Origin: CAUZFZ01 sp964431285
Lineage (GTDB): Bacteria > Planctomycetota > Planctomycetia > Planctomycetales > Planctomycetaceae
Length of the DNA stretch: 6,542 bases
Assembly (NCBI GenBank): GCA_964431285.1
Contig: CAYSJO010000235.1
Location: 1-6,542 of the forward strand
Direction of reading: 5' to 3'
Each line of letters starts with the position of its first letter. Positions within the stretch are counted from its first letter, which is position 1. The translations under genes were made by a program, and so were the position numbers. Under the pieces are notes generated by a model. That model was not told the DNA's origin. It did no database searches and saw only the letters and a program-made list of their open reading frames with translations. Positions 6,400-6,542 of the stretch are shown here, piece by piece.

Positions 6400-6542
6400 C
6401 TACTCGTCGATGGACAGGGCGCGGCGCATCAGGGGCTCGGCGTCGGGCAGCCAGTAAGTGGCCTGGAGTAACTGGGCCAGGTAGTTGAGCGCTGCGGCGG
6501 ACCGGGGGTGGTCTGGTCCGTACGCATGCTCGTAGAAGGCCG
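6400..6542 (-). CDS. Tandem TPR protein (kinesin-light-chain-like repeats), C-terminal fragment
   Basis: The last 46 codons of a gene that enters from the right edge. The translation contains 'AYGPDHPRSAAALNYLAQLL' followed directly by 'QATYWLPDAEPLMRRALSID' and a final Glu, then TAG at 6402-6400. This is one full 42-residue repeat of the TPR_10/TPR_12 type (consensus around YGPDHPxVAxxLNNLAxLLxxTxRLxEAEPLxRRALxI). Such repeats form helical protein-binding scaffolds and are found in many large planctomycete and cyanobacterial proteins, often joined to NTPase, CHAT or kinase domains. Those partners would be upstream, outside the window, so the overall function cannot be stated. 'YWLPDAEP' departs slightly from the usual 'NRLAEAEP', which suggests a terminal, less constrained repeat. 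The stop falls exactly at a repeat boundary. Too little is present to judge the start or regulation. Confidence -1.
   Translation of the reverse strand, partial: AFYEHAYGPDHPRSAAALNYLAQLLQATYWLPDAEPLMRRALSIDE

Overview
The window (about 57% G+C by eye) looks like a chromosomal segment of a planctomycete (Planctomycetota). The main evidence is a very large transmembrane Ser/Thr kinase with the planctomycete-style 'VLDWGLAK' metal-binding motif and a C-terminal TPR array. A DUF2079-type membrane protein and a kinesin-light-chain-like TPR gene on either side fit the same origin. This assignment is inferred from protein style; no marker gene is present.

Layout. (1) Positions 3-610, plus strand: the 3' part of a DUF2079-like integral membrane protein gene whose start lies outside the window. 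It is broken by an apparent one-base deletion near 165-168, where the frame changes. (2) Positions 611-716: a short convergent gap with one small GC hairpin and no clear terminator. (3) Positions 717-4778, minus strand: a 1,353-residue receptor-like Ser/Thr kinase. In order it has an acidic N-terminus carrying about 13 copies of a T-hydrophobic-x-x-D motif, a basic linker, a complete kinase domain with a roughly 80-residue activation-segment insertion, one membrane helix, a helical linker and about 11 TPRs. (4) Positions 4785-6399: about 1.6 kb in which I find no convincing protein gene. It contains the 5' part of a tRNA-Leu(UAG)-like sequence whose 3' half does not fold as a tRNA, a C10 tract, a 12-bp tandem repeat beside a 12-bp palindrome, and two strong perfect hairpins. 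(5) Positions 6400-6542, minus strand: the last 46 codons of a tandem-TPR (TPR_10/TPR_12 type) protein, with a trace of one more repeat beyond its stop codon.

The genes do not form an operon. The first two converge, and the kinase and the TPR fragment share a strand but are 1.6 kb apart. The kinase is complete and probably functional: its cytoplasmic catalytic domain would answer to a periplasmic TPR domain. I see no defence, secretion, biosynthetic or CRISPR system. The most interesting signals are the phosphoacceptor-like motif array of the kinase, echoed inside its own activation segment, and the eroded, hairpin-rich gap with the tRNA remnant.
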